This document shows positions 1 to 11,634 of a stretch of 64,000 bases of DNA, one piece after another. The DNA comes from Porites lobata. Its lineage: Eukaryota > Cnidaria > Anthozoa > Scleractinia > Poritidae. A program made the translations under genes and the position numbers. The stretch lies in contig CALNXK010000184.1 in the NCBI GenBank assembly GCA_942486035.1, forward strand, positions 124,001 through 188,000. The letters run 5' to 3'. The number at the start of each line of letters is the position of its first letter. Within the stretch, counting starts at the first letter, position 1. Under the pieces are notes generated by a model, which did no database searches, was not told the DNA's origin, and saw nothing but the letters and a program-made list of their open reading frames with translations.

Positions 1-2192
1 TATTATTATTTTTATACGACCATTCATATGACCTCAAGTTACAGTATCATTCTTTTGCGAAATGATACTTTTTGGTATTCATTCCGTCCGAACATCGTGT
101 CCGACCACAGTTAGACATCGTCGAGCATGGGCCAATTTTTGGGCATTGTTCGTTGGTCGACTCTAGTTCGCAGCTTACAGTTGATTATTTTGTTTACATA
201 GCTAACTAACCACTGCACCAGTCAATCATGGACAAGCAGTAAGTAAACGAAACGTTGCAATTTTAACAACTCAGATAACTACATCACGAGACAAACAAGA
301 ATTTTCCTCCGTGTGGTCGTTCTGGGAAATGGAGTTACTACAAACCTTGTCTTATGGATGGGTAGCCTGTTCTCTGACATCAAGAAATGGCATATGTTAC
401 AAAGTGCAGTTATGACTTCTGATTCATGTACCACTCCGGTGTGCCTAGAAATGATTTTAAAAATTACGTCAACTGCTTTATTCCTAGAGTGAGATATAGT
501 GAGATGGTTTTCCATTATATACTTCTTTTGCATTCTACCTTTTGCATCTTATGGTGTTACCATTCAAACGAAAAAAAGTCAGTATACTAGTTGGTATGTA
601 CCTTGTCACAAGAGATTCCAAGGCCTTGACATGCTCCTTTGAATCAAGAACATCCAAACATTTTTCTCGAAGGATTTCAAGTGCAGGCTGTGGGCAAAGA
701 AACGACAACAGTCGTTACCACATGCATCAATAAAGGTAACGAGATACCACGAGACATATGTAAGGATATCACTTATAAGTAAAATCCAACTAGTGGTCTA
801 TTATAAATGCTGCGTTCTGATTGGTTGAGCTACTACTTGGCTATATGTTATAGCCTATTAGTAGCGAAAAGCGCGGGCTTTTTGGCGGCAAAAAAGGATT
901 AAAGTCTAGCTTTTAACTAGCTAATTTTTTTATTCTCGATATTTTTGACCAACTAGTTGGATTTTACTAAAACAATAATTCCTCTCGCCCTCATGGCCTC
1001 TGAGTCAACAGCCTATTCGGCCTGCGGCCCGGCTATTGACTCGGAGCCCATTCGGGCTCGAGGAAGAATTGTTAATGATCATAACACATTTCTAAATGTC
1101 AGATTATATCATTATATCAAGTACGAACATTGCAAAATATATGTGCAGGAGAGTAATATAACCAAGAAAACGTTTAGGAGGTTCGCAGGGTTCAAAGTAA
1201 AATCACAGCTTTTAGTCTGAATCTGTGGGCTTTTTTCGTGTGAAGGCCTATTTTTGCCCGGCTGCAATAATGAATCACTTTTTTTTCACTTTCTGCGATT
1301 TGCGTGTATGACACTTGACAAAAATCTTAGTGAATCTTCGTTTGGCGTATACGTCAAATGGCAGACGTCAGATTCAAGTTGAGAATTTCTCAAATTGAAA
1401 AATGAGCAGACAAAAACTGTCGCAAATAATCGTTACTAATTGACCTGGCACGAAACATGCAAAAAAGTGACGTCAACCGTTTTCCGTAAATCCGGATGTT
1501 TTTTAGCACGGAGATCTTATCCCTCCGTTTTCGAGAAAACACGCGTCCACAAGCAGCGTATCCCGTCCACGCGAAAGCGCTAGAACAATTGAAATACGAC
1601 TGCACGCTTTACAGAGCATGCGAAATACTTCTAGTATATGGTGTATGACATCATCGTATTCGAAAACCACCGTTTTCGTCCGTCCACAAGTAAACGATGA
1701 GTCGGCGTTTTCAAAAATCTCCATTCTGGAGAGCGTTTTTGAAAAAGGGCGTTTTCGGTGACCGTTTTCACCGGATAAGTGTGGACGATAGGCCAAACCG
1801 GAGGAAAAAATCCCCATTTTTAAACAAAAACTGATACGTAGTCGTCGGGGCCTAAATCTCTCTACTGATTGTAAACCACATGTACTTGTAAGGGCGCCTT
1901 CCATTTGTCAGATTTGACCCGCCAGACCATTCCCGTCGAAAAGAGAATTTCACTTTTAATCAAAACTATCCAACCAGTTCAGTCAAATCCCAAATAGTAT
2001 ACACGAAGGAGATGGTTTTTCAGATAAAGCTCTAAAAGTAAAAGGCGATCTTTATTTGCTAACTGACTGGTCCGGTAATGGTCCGGCCGGCCAGTTCTGA
2101 CAAATGGAAAGCGCCCTAAGGTAGAATGGATTAAAGGTTTGACTTGTTTTGCAAGATTTGCGTACAGATCAGCTTTGCAATGATGCCCGTAC
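1..2192. other. UBE3C intron and left edge, no exon recognised
   Basis: No stretch here matches the next expected part of UBE3C, so its remaining exons should lie left of the window. The interval holds repeat-like DNA: an inverted repeat near 973-1072 and, at about 1500-1905, a GTTTTCG-rich stretch resembling parts of 4920-5030. The open frames here are short and show no family features. Confidence 0.6.
973..1072. repeat. palindromic repeat arm pair
   Basis: An imperfect inverted repeat: 'ggcctctgagtcaacagcc' is followed by its near-complement 'ggctattgactcggagccc', flanked by complementary AATAATTCCTCTCG and CGAGGAAGAATTGTT. It is probably the core of a short DNA transposon derivative. Confidence 0.55.
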
Positions 2193-5100
2193 CTGAAGAG
2201 GATCAATAGCCATTTCTGATTCACTGTCGCTGTCCTCATCATCAGAACTGGCCGTTGCTGGTACAGGAAATTAAAGCAAATTATCAACACAAGGTAGTGA
2301 GTTGTTTGTCTTGAGTGTTTGAGGCTGTTTCTTGATAAAGAAGGCATGAGAATCGCACATAAGAATTCAAGCACAACTTAAAGTAAGGAAAAATGTGCAG
2401 CAAAAACTAGCGAATTGTTTTGCAACATTGCGGCAAAACGAACGATGTTGCGAATTTTACCACCCACGAACCAAACTTGCAAAAAATAAGGTTGTTGCAC
2501 GTAGCGAAAGGTTGCTGCAGAGAACACAGTAGTTCTACTTTTTGCAACAAACTCTGTACATGTCGCGCGTTTTACTGGCCCAAGGCAAACTTGTTTTGCA
2601 GCAAGTGACGTAACTCCTGTGTATGTCGTGACTCCCGCGTAATTTTATCCAATCAGAAGTCAGTATTAACGCTACTTGCGATGAGCTAGTTTGCTGCACC
2701 AGAGGTTTGAGCGTTGGTGGTGAAAAGCGCAACTTTTTGAGTTGAGAAACAAGTTGCACGTTTTCGCTGCCTGTTTTACTGTAGAAATATGTAATTTCTT
2801 CCCGATGAGTTAGATGCTTTATAACGACAAAAGCAGCAGCAATACTTACCTGGACGAGGAAGTTGGACTAACAAGACTTGCAGCACTTGAATATATCTTT
2901 TAACCATAACAAGATCAGGAGATGATCCTAAAATAAATACAATTAACAATACATGTATCATCACAATATGTCGATTCAAGATGTGTTGTAAATACTAAAG
3001 TACATCATATAGACTTGCTATCGGTAAATGATAACGCAGAACGGGCCCCCAACGACGATTTCCTCTTAAATCCATTGAAGACGTTTTTATAGACTATCCA
3101 GAGTAGTTTTAGATCTCCATAAATACATTCTACGCAGCTCTATAAAACTTGTATCTGTCTTTTCAAAGGTTGAAGCAAATTGCCAACCAATCAGAAGCAC
3201 TATCTAGATCTGGGTAGTGACGCGTCATCAGTATGGAATTTCTGCGCTCGTTCCTCTGACGTCATTTCGCGGGGAAACCAGTGGTGGCGTCACAAAATGT
3301 TGGCTGTTTCCTCAGGCCAGTGAGATTGATGAGTTTATTTATTCACCCTCGGAAGCTAGTGTTATGAGACACAAGTGATACGCCAGTAGAATATCGCGGG
3401 GCTCAAAAACGTTTGAACCGAACAGGAAATCTTGGAAGCGTATTGGAAGACTGGAAGAGGTTGCAAGGTCTCGGTTTAACAAACAAATACTTAGAATCTC
3501 GGAGTCTCTCCGACTTTAACATCTACATGTACACCACTCCCATTGGGGATGTGCGCCTATTAAAGAAAGTTCACTATCAAACAAAAAATTTGGACAGTAC
3601 CACCGCACGACGGCAGTTCGCACAGAATTAAGTCGATTCAAGAGATGTTTATTTGTCGTTCTTTAAGCCCTAAAAAGGAGAATACGCCTGGAAAGACAGC
3701 GACTGCACGTGTGGGTCAGCATCTTTGTCTAGTTACTGAAAACTTCACACAGAATATCTCGTGCCGACATGAGAAGCTATCCGGCATAGTACGAACACCT
3801 ATCCAATACGCGACTCTCCACGGTGAACAGGTCGCGAAGAGATAATTGCCTCTCTTCAAGTGCTCGAAGAGATAATTGACAGGAGAAGTTGGCCAAGGTA
3901 AACAAGAACGGAAAGGACGAAGGAGCAGCTGGAGAGGAACACAAGCAGAGCGCTATGGAACGTTTAGGGCAGACCGTGAAAAGACATTTTGAACACTTCG
4001 ATCATTCGAATTTCCTTTGTTTACATGGGAAACTCGTCGTCCACAGCAAGCGAGCGCTTAACTCTCATATTTTCCCGCCGTGAATCGCGTTCTCGACCCA
4101 GTCCTTTCACGGTGCAGTTCGTCGTCGTCGTCTCTTTCGTAGTCGATCCTTAAGGTCCCTAACATTAGATCGCTGGACCTTTTATAGCAACCGCAGCAAT
4201 AGAATCCAACCTTGTTTGTCTTTGGGCAAATAGACGTACGCCCGGGCAAAACGACGTCGGACGGATCGACTTTCGGATAAAACAAGCACACTCATTCGTA
4301 CCTAACTGTTTCTCCACAAATGCTAACATTCCAAACAGCAGCCACGGAGTAGGGTTCACTCCTTTGTTACTTTTTCCTGAATCATCTGTCTTGGACAGCA
4401 TCATCAGAAGCGTCTCTAGTAAGCTCTTAAACGGGAACTGTGCAGACGGATCAGCTAAAGAAGGCAGCAGGAAACATGTTATCTGTTCTGACATCTCAGG
4501 ACACAGTATATCACTCACAAGGGCTGAAAATACTTCATGTCTGAAAATAAATTCAAAGTGAAGAACCCAATGACACGGTTGTCATTAAGAGGCGCCGGGG
4601 ATGGGGGATTTCCCCAGCTACTAAGAACGTGCCCCCCGGCTACTTTCATAGGAAAATAGAAGAAAAATAGAACCAAAAGAAATCTCTAGCTGTTTGATTC
4701 CCCGCCGACTTGTTGTATTTACCCGGCAACTTAAAATCTTAGTGACAGCCCTGAATGAATTAGGTGCTAGTGCCTCAAATTTATCTGCTTTTGTTTTTGT
4801 TTTTGTTGTTGCTATTATTATTGTTCTTGTTGTTTTTTTAAGATCGGGGATGAACTTCTTTATATCTCGATTGCTATAGTTCCCAAACCCCTTATTTCTA
4901 AATTGCATCTTTTCACAAAGTGTGGACAAAAATCAGAAAAATCGAAAGAATACGGACGTTGTCCAAACCGATCGGAACAAGTGTGGACACTTTTCTTCAT
5001 TTTAGCGTTTTCGATGGCTCTGTATGAACGTGAGTCCAGAGTGGCGCTGATAAAGTCATCAAGCGTTTAATACATATAAGCTTAATAAATTACCTATCGC

Positions 5101-8100
5101 TGGCAGTAAACTCAGTTTCCTCCTGATTACTTGTTTGTTGACTGAGGCGAAGAGGACCCACGACCAGATCCTTGATGGCTGCCGCCAGTGGAGTCGGAGG
5201 AACAACAGATGGCTCTAAGCTGGAAGGTACTCTAGCATTCAACAAAGCTCGGAGGTATCGAAAATATCCTGAGAAGGCCATAAAAACCAAATCATAGTGT
5301 GTTTAAACAAAAAACTGTAAGGTTAACGCCTTTTGTAGCCTGTAAGTCGCGCGTTAACGAGGCTCGTTTCGCTCGCCACTCGCCCCCCACCCCACTCCCC
5401 CTTTTTTAATTTTATAAGAATATCGACGCTGAAATTTGCGAAATTTTAACAATATGTTAAGAATAAAGCCCAAGCTGAGATTTTCAAAGGATGATAATTT
5501 TGTGTGTTGAAAATTGTAAATACAATACAATTATATATTATAAAACTTATTCCTTTCTCAAAACGGCAAAACAAGCCAACAAAACGAAAAAACCTGCAAT
5601 AACTACAATCGATACCCCAATATATTTTAGAACGGAATGTCATAAGCTATAATTCAAGAATAACACATATAATATTTTCAGCCTAAAATCGGCAGAAAAA
5701 AGGAATATTTTGAGGAAGAAAATGCTCACCATTTCTGACAAGGTAAACAGTTACTACGGCTGCATCCTTTCTGCTCCCAGCAGGATCAGCTGCATTGTGG
5801 AATGAATCACAAGAGGTAAACACTTCTAACATACGCAGTTGAATGGCCACTGGCTTGGACTCTTTCAGCGATGACTCTAGTGAACTGTAATAATAAATTA
5901 AAAGTTTAAAAATTTATAACTGTATTCCATTAATTGTTGTTCTGCTTTTTTCGTTATTTGATTTATTTGTGATTTGTTTTGTTTTGTTTTTACCATATCA
6001 GCTTCTTTCCCTTTCTTCCTACTCATGACCATTAGCCTCTACTCTACAAGGTTCTGCCATTCACATAATTATTTCTAGTAATTATTAACATGTGAAGATG
6101 CTAGTTATCGGCTGAAATGTGGATTTGCAAAAACAGTCCGACAAACATGCACATAAAATCTGATGACTAGAGGACTACTCTTTCATAATAACAATAAATA
6201 ATAATATAGAATTTCTATCCTCAATGCGCTTTACATTATGAAGGCCAATTGGAGATCATTACATTTCTAGCCTATTGTGACATTATGCATCAAGTATTGT
6301 AAAACTTAAAAATCCTAAAATGTTATGTTTGTAAAAACTTTGAAAAACCTACTTGTAAAACTTAAAAATCCTAAAATGTTATGTTTGTAAAAACTTTGAA
6401 AAACCTACTTGTAAAACTTAAAAATCCTAAAATGTTATGTTTGTAAAAACTTTGAAAAACCTACTTGTAAAACTTAAAAATCCTAAAATGTAAGGCGTGA
6501 AAATCAATAATCAAGTATTGTAAAACTTTAAAAAAGAAAAAAAAAACCTAAAATGTTAAGCATGAGAATCAATTGAAACATTTCCTGAATAGAAACGTTT
6601 TAAGTTTTGTTTTGTTTTTGTTTGTCATGACTGCAATAATATTTATTTTTACAAACATCAACAACCTTAAAACTTGTACACTGAATTTAGATATGTGAAC
6701 CTACATGTATATTTAATATTCATTCACCTTTCAAAACTAAGGGTGCGTTCCTTTGGGATGATCTGGATCAGGATCAGTGATCCGAGTTCACTCGGATCAT
6801 GGTAGATCAGATGAACCGAAGAATCCTTGTCCAGTACAGCGGATTCATCGGTTCATTTGATCTACCATGATCCGAGTGATCTCGGATCACTGATCCTGAT
6901 CCAGAACATCCCAAAGGAACGCACCATAAGATTCAATTAAAATAATTAGATCATCTCTTATTTTAAGATGAACGTTTTACAATACATTGTAGTACTTTTT
7001 ACTTATAAATTATTTTACAGTGTGCAGTTTTACACACATACACTGTACCTGCTACAAGTCAATAGAAGGCATTTGATTTGATGTAACCAACTGGAATGAT
7101 CTTCAGATTGTAATTGGTTAACAATGTTGCGATTCTTTAGAAGAAACTGGCACATCCAAATCTAAAAAGAAAAGTTCAGATATTATAACAAAAAGATAGA
7201 GCAAGGTGATTATTAAGCTAGACCTTGACCAGTCTCATATTTATTTCATAGTCCAAGAAATGAAGGCGAAATCGCAAGAAGGAAGAAAAATAAGGTAACT
7301 GTACATGTATATGTCCTATGCTCATTGTGAAATGTGAATATGAACTTGAAGGATCTAACGAGAAAACGTAGACTGCAAGCAGCCCATTATTAAGCTCAAA
7401 ATAAGATTTAAGAAATGCAAAATAATGATTTTTTGTCCTTGCAAGGTCATGTGTCTAGCCTGGGACCAGGCTCCACAGTGAGGGGGGAAGGCAAAAATGT
7501 CTACATGTAAGTAACCATTTTGGTCGGAAAGAACAAATGTAGTTGGACTCAATCAATATTGTGTATGGCACATTTTTAGGTGCAGGATTCACAAGCAAAT
7601 TAATTATCGCTATTATTTCTTGCAACAAAATAACTACAATTCACATACAAAAGACTCACAATTTTATATCTGCAAAATGATGGTCTCTGGTATAACTTTG
7701 TCTATTAATCATGAATTAATGGCCCTTTGATCATCCTTATTTTTTTGTTTTGTTTATTTTTTTAAACTGGATTTTATTGGTCATCAAGGGCTAATTTTGT
7801 CCGAGATCACATTGTCTGATGACTTCAGGACTGGAAATACATGTAGCTCCTGTCCACTAGTATGGGAAAAGTAGATTTTCTTGCTGGGCAAGTACATGTA
7901 CATGTAACTCTTGACACTCACTTGCCAAATGGGCAGGGATTTCTAGACAAGTTATCCTCTCACTAAGAGAGTAAATGTAAATCTAGACAAGTTATCCTCT
8001 CGCTACAAGTGTAAAATCATCACCTAACACGAGGAAGAAGTGGCCCTGGGCAAGCAAAGTGTGGGAGCCGTTGGTGTAAAGGATGTGCTGGAATTCAAGT

Positions 8101-11100
8101 TGGTCTTTTTAGCCATCAACCAATCATTACCTGCAGCTCTACATTACTGTTTACGGTGTACATGTACACATTTATTAGTGATAAAAAACATTGCCTGGCA
8201 CATTAAATAATGAAACTCCCTTACCAATCGCTGACTGTCTTTTGAGTGAGAGTAAAAGAAGAGAAGCCTTTGTAAAAGAATTTTAACATCAGGTGCAGCT
8301 GGGATGACTTTAGATTTTTCCACTGAATTCATTGTCTCATCAAAAGCACTTCTATGAAACTTATACTGAAAAAAGAGTAAAACATGGTAACATTATGATA
8401 ATGATCATACAAATGTTTTTTCCTATTAAATGCTTGTCGAATGTCCAGAGAAAACAGCCAAAATTTCTCTGGCTACACAACCACTGGTTTTCCCACAAAG
8501 TGACATCTAAACCAAATACATAAATTCCATACTGTTGATCCATCAGTACCCAAAACTTGGACATACTGCATCTGCAATAATGCTTCCCTATCAACAATGC
8601 ACAAATACTGCCTGTACAAGGATATCCGGGATTATTAACAGAGAAGCAAAACGTTCTTACATATAATGCAGGCTCAGAATTTTTTAGGATATATAAAAAT
8701 GAAATAACAAGTTACACAGTCGGAACTCTTGACGAAACTTGTCTGACAGCATTGTTATTTCACAACTGAGAAAAATACCTGTTGGTGTCGTATCCATTCT
8801 CCACGCAGAAAAGACTGAATTTTGAGGGCACTGGCATTTTGCCTGCGCAATTCCTATGTTAAGAAAAACAAGGGAAGGTAATACTGAGAAATTCATGTGC
8901 TGCACACATGTACAATGACAGTACATCTTCCATAATTATCAGGGTCAGGTGTCTTCTTCAGGTGTGCACTGTGATAGTGGCAGATTGGGATCGTAAAAGA
9001 AAGTACAGCACATTGTAGGGGTGGGGGAGGGGGGGGGGAGCAACAAAGTATCTTGGCACCTTAGCCCCGAAGGCGTTGGTTTAAATGCATGGAACAAGCT
9101 GACTGGGACCTCCAACTAGCCTGTAATTATGCTAACGTTCCTAAATAACACTGTATCCAGGTGTGAGTCCCCCAGATACAGCACACTTCATATAGTGTCT
9201 TGTTAAAATTTGGGGACAGGGTCATGGGGGTGCTGCAAAAGGAACACATCTTGGCATCTCTGTCAAACAGCACTAGGTCTGATACTGAGCCCCAACAGTC
9301 TACAAAGCTCAAGCTCAGACCATGTGAGGCACATCTACAGTAGTTTGTCTTATTTACTACAGACTACTGAATCACCAGATGCATTACATGACAGCCTTTC
9401 CACGATTCACTGCTCCTGGGTGAATTTGAGGTTTGGCCAAGGCGACTGCACCCTGCCCCCCCCCCTCCCCCCTCTCCCCACTGCTGCTCCATGACAACAT
9501 GAAATACAACACATGCACAAGAAAAAAAGTATATGTACGTGGCATTTACTTTTTAATTCCTTTACCAGTAGTTAATAATTATAAAAATAATCAAAATTAC
9601 CTCTCTTTTTTGCCTTTCTGCCTGAGTTCTTTGAATCAAGGATGTCCGTTGTTCCTAACGGGATTTACAAGGATAATAATGAAAAATAATGATGGGGTGA
9701 ATGGAATAACTTTCGCTGAGCATCTCTTTGTCTTATATCAATATTTCTTCCCTCATCTCACATTACAGGGTTCGTACAAATTCAAGGACTTTTCAAGGAC
9801 TTTTCAAGGACTTTCAAGTACCACATTTTTAAATTTCAAGGATCTTATTTAACTTTTAACACAGGTTCCAAATAAACTATACTTTAAATATTCTGATAAT
9901 AGTGGGCCTTTATTCTTAATGGCAAACATTTTTATGAAAATTCGTTTGTGAGTGCTTATCAAAGAATTACCGGCTTTTGTGTTGAACAAGACAAAAATAT
10001 TAACCATCAGATGTTCTTTGATTAAAATTCAAGGACTTTCAAGGACCAAAATGAATGAAAGAGAATTTCAAGGACTTTCAAGGCCTTGAAAAACGACTTT
10101 TAAAATTCAAGATGCAAACGAACCCTGTCACAAGGAAAAACTGGGCAGTGTAAAGAGAATCTAGCAGTCTAATTTATTAGTTTTCCAAATACTTCTCCCT
10201 TATCATACAGCAACTGTAAGTATAATTATGTATAGTATGTAACCTTCTGTAATATGAGAGGCCCTGAGTTTGATTTCCATGAGTGACCTCAAATACTTGT
10301 TTTCCCTTCTTTTTTTCTACATAGCTTAAGCTCTAAATGCCCGTAAAAGAAACGGGCACGACTAGATTGTGTTCTACAACACAATCTATTTGTAGTGGAA
10401 ATCCAAGGAAATGCAGCCATGACTACAGATTTTGTTGATCTATGCACTTCATTCTCAGTGGAAGTCCAAACTAATGCAAGCTACTGTCGTGCTGCTCATG
10501 CATAATGGCAACATGGAGATTTGGATTGCAGGCTCCCCTGATTGCTTGCAATAATAAGAACACCTCTTATTATTCGAAGCAAATTTTTCCTTCATTTTAT
10601 TGGCTGAGAGCCCACCACGTGACCTGGAAATAATTGCGTACACATACATTGTGTAATGTTCTGCTCAGGTGCAATGTCGTCCAATTGAGTTTGGTTACAA
10701 ATAATATTCTGCTCTTGGGCAAAAGAAACCACGCTTTTCTCCTTTTTGCAATCACTCTTGCAGAAAAAATGGCGGATCGCATTGCTTCTCAAGGATATTC
10801 ATTAAAAAACAAACTTGGTGTTTGAATGATAAGACAGTTATTGAACTTGGTTATCACAAAATATTGTGATTTGTCACAGATCAATTACTTGCCAAAGCCA
10901 AAGGCTTTGGCATTCAGCTTCAGAAAATAATTGACGTGCTCGCCACTTACAAATCACGATATTTTGCTCAACCTCGTCCAATAATTATTAAATATTACAC
11001 CCCTAATGGCTCGTCCCTCAGCATAAGCAGCACTATAGCATTTCCTTACTATAAACGATAAGTCATAGAGTATAACAGTAAATGTTTAGTTTTAGCTTTA

Positions 11101-11465
11101 TATCTTACAAGTCAGTATCAACATTAAACAGAAGACGAAAAATTTATCTGCATTTTATTCTCTTCCGTCCCTTTTAAAATAAGTAATGCACATGCGTACA
11201 TGAATGTTAAGAAAGCAACAAATGGTTACAAAGACCAGTTATCTGAATCTCCGAGCACAAGAGCGCATTATCCGAATGTCAAAATGCCCTATATGAAGAA
11301 CGAAAGTATCCCACGAAAAGATTACCAGTCTGAAAGTTTAGAATGTCCTTAGAATAGTATTAACTTTCTGTGGTAGAATACAAATCAAGACAAACTCACC
11401 TTCTTACTCGCTCCACCCAGGGAAACATTTCTTCTACTTTTAAACTGTCCATCAAACGAAAACAT
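2193..11465 (-). CDS. UBE3C: UBE3C HECT-type E3 ubiquitin ligase, N-terminal ten exons (partial)
   Basis: Ubiquitin-protein ligase E3C extends ubiquitin chains on proteasome-bound substrates through a C-terminal HECT domain, which lies outside this window. Coding exons, in order: 11465-11400, 9654-9601, 8853-8779, 8365-8225, 7161-7049, 5884-5730, 5268-5094, 4540-4302, 2927-2850 and 2257-2193. All have GT-AG borders and compatible phases and total 387 codons. The start MFSFDGQFK followed by VSLGGAS matches the family N-terminus. Exon 2 gives the RTQAERQKRE stretch and exon 3 an IQ-like calmodulin-binding helix (LKIQSFLRG). Later exons give RSAF, LLFFY, QLRMLEVF and PSLADPSAQFPF, in the order expected for UBE3C. 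Exon 10 is the acidic serine-rich linker. The identification rests on remembered family features. The first exon is divergent to the GST gene. The gene is incomplete only because of the window edge. Confidence 0.93.
2400..2785. repeat. GTTGC-rich MITE-like repeat in a UBE3C intron
   Basis: The segment is dense in TTGCAACA/TGTTGC motifs in both orientations. It begins with 'ttgcaacattgcggcaaaac' and ends with 'gttgcacgttttcgctgcc', which reads as related inverted ends. I take it as a non-autonomous DNA transposon from structure only; no target-site duplication was resolved. Confidence 0.4.
3165..3316. repeat. half copy of a palindromic MITE (family M1)
   Basis: The order GAAGCACTA, GATCTGGGTAGTGAC, TCATCAGTATGGAATTTCTG, GTCATTTCGCGGGGAAAC and GGCTGTTTCCTCAGG is the same as in the element split by a LINE at 44232-46270, read from the opposite arm. 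A decayed arm also lies at 8437-8545. Three copies in one window mark it as a dispersed repeat. Confidence 0.6.
6299..6490. repeat. 56-bp tandem repeat, about 3.4 copies
   Basis: Units start at 6299, 6355, 6411 and 6467 with no visible differences over the complete units, so the array is young. A degenerate further copy follows at about 6515-6560. It lies in the UBE3C intron between the exons ending at 7049 and starting at 5884 and has no coding sign. Confidence 0.9.
6741..6926. mobile_element. 186-bp palindromic MITE, PIF/Harbinger-like
   Basis: Nearly perfect inverted halves: 'gggtgcgttcctttgggat' at the left and its complement at the right, continuing through CTGGATCAGGATCAGTGATCC. It is flanked by TAA on both sides (6738-6740 and 6927-6929), as expected for PIF/Harbinger insertions. 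It has no coding capacity and lies in a UBE3C intron. Confidence 0.8.
8437..8545. repeat. decayed arm of MITE family M1
   Basis: Carries GAGAAAACAGCCAAAATTT, then ACAAAGTGACATCTAAACC and AAATTCCATACTG, in the order seen in the left arm at 44232-44408. Located in a UBE3C intron. Confidence 0.5.
9766..10127. mobile_element. 362-bp hAT-like MITE
   Basis: Terminal inverted repeats begin CAGGGTTCGTAC at the left and end CGAACCCTG at the right. Inside are several head-to-tail 'ttcaaggactt' units and their inverted partners. CAGGGTTCG ends resemble hAT termini. The flanks tcacatta and tcacaagg match at only five of eight positions, so the duplication is degraded. It lies in UBE3C intron 1. Confidence 0.7.
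10828..10990. repeat. fold-back MITE in UBE3C intron 1
   Basis: Left arm 'ttattgaacttggttatcac' followed by AAAATATTGTGATTTGT pairs with right arm ACAAATCACGATATTTTG followed by CAACCTCGTCCAATAATTA. The centre contains a 'gccaaaggctttggc' palindrome. Typical non-autonomous fold-back structure. Confidence 0.65.
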
Positions 11466-11634
11466 CGCTATCCAAAAACGAGAACAGAGATCGATCGAAT
11501 ACAATTTTTAGGCTAGAAAACCCAACTTTTCTACAGCTTGGATAAGAAAATGTTGTCATAACTTCGCAACCTCGCAATCATCCTGACACTGCAATTAAGA
11601 AAAATGTGTCACCAGGCCTTCTCAGCCATTCAAC
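11466..11634. promoter_or_regulatory. shared divergent promoter, UBE3C / GST
   Basis: Only 169 bp separate the two start codons, which point away from each other, so both core promoters and both 5' untranslated regions must fit here unless upstream noncoding exons exist. No TATA box is obvious on either side. Co-regulation is an inference from spacing. Confidence 0.6.

Noticed and set aside
1503..1904. 133-codon minus-strand frame
   Set aside because: It follows GTTTTCG-rich repeat DNA and shows no link to the UBE3C exons.
9433..9852. 139-codon plus-strand open frame
   Set aside because: It overlaps UBE3C exon 2 on the other strand and runs into a hAT-like MITE; no family features.
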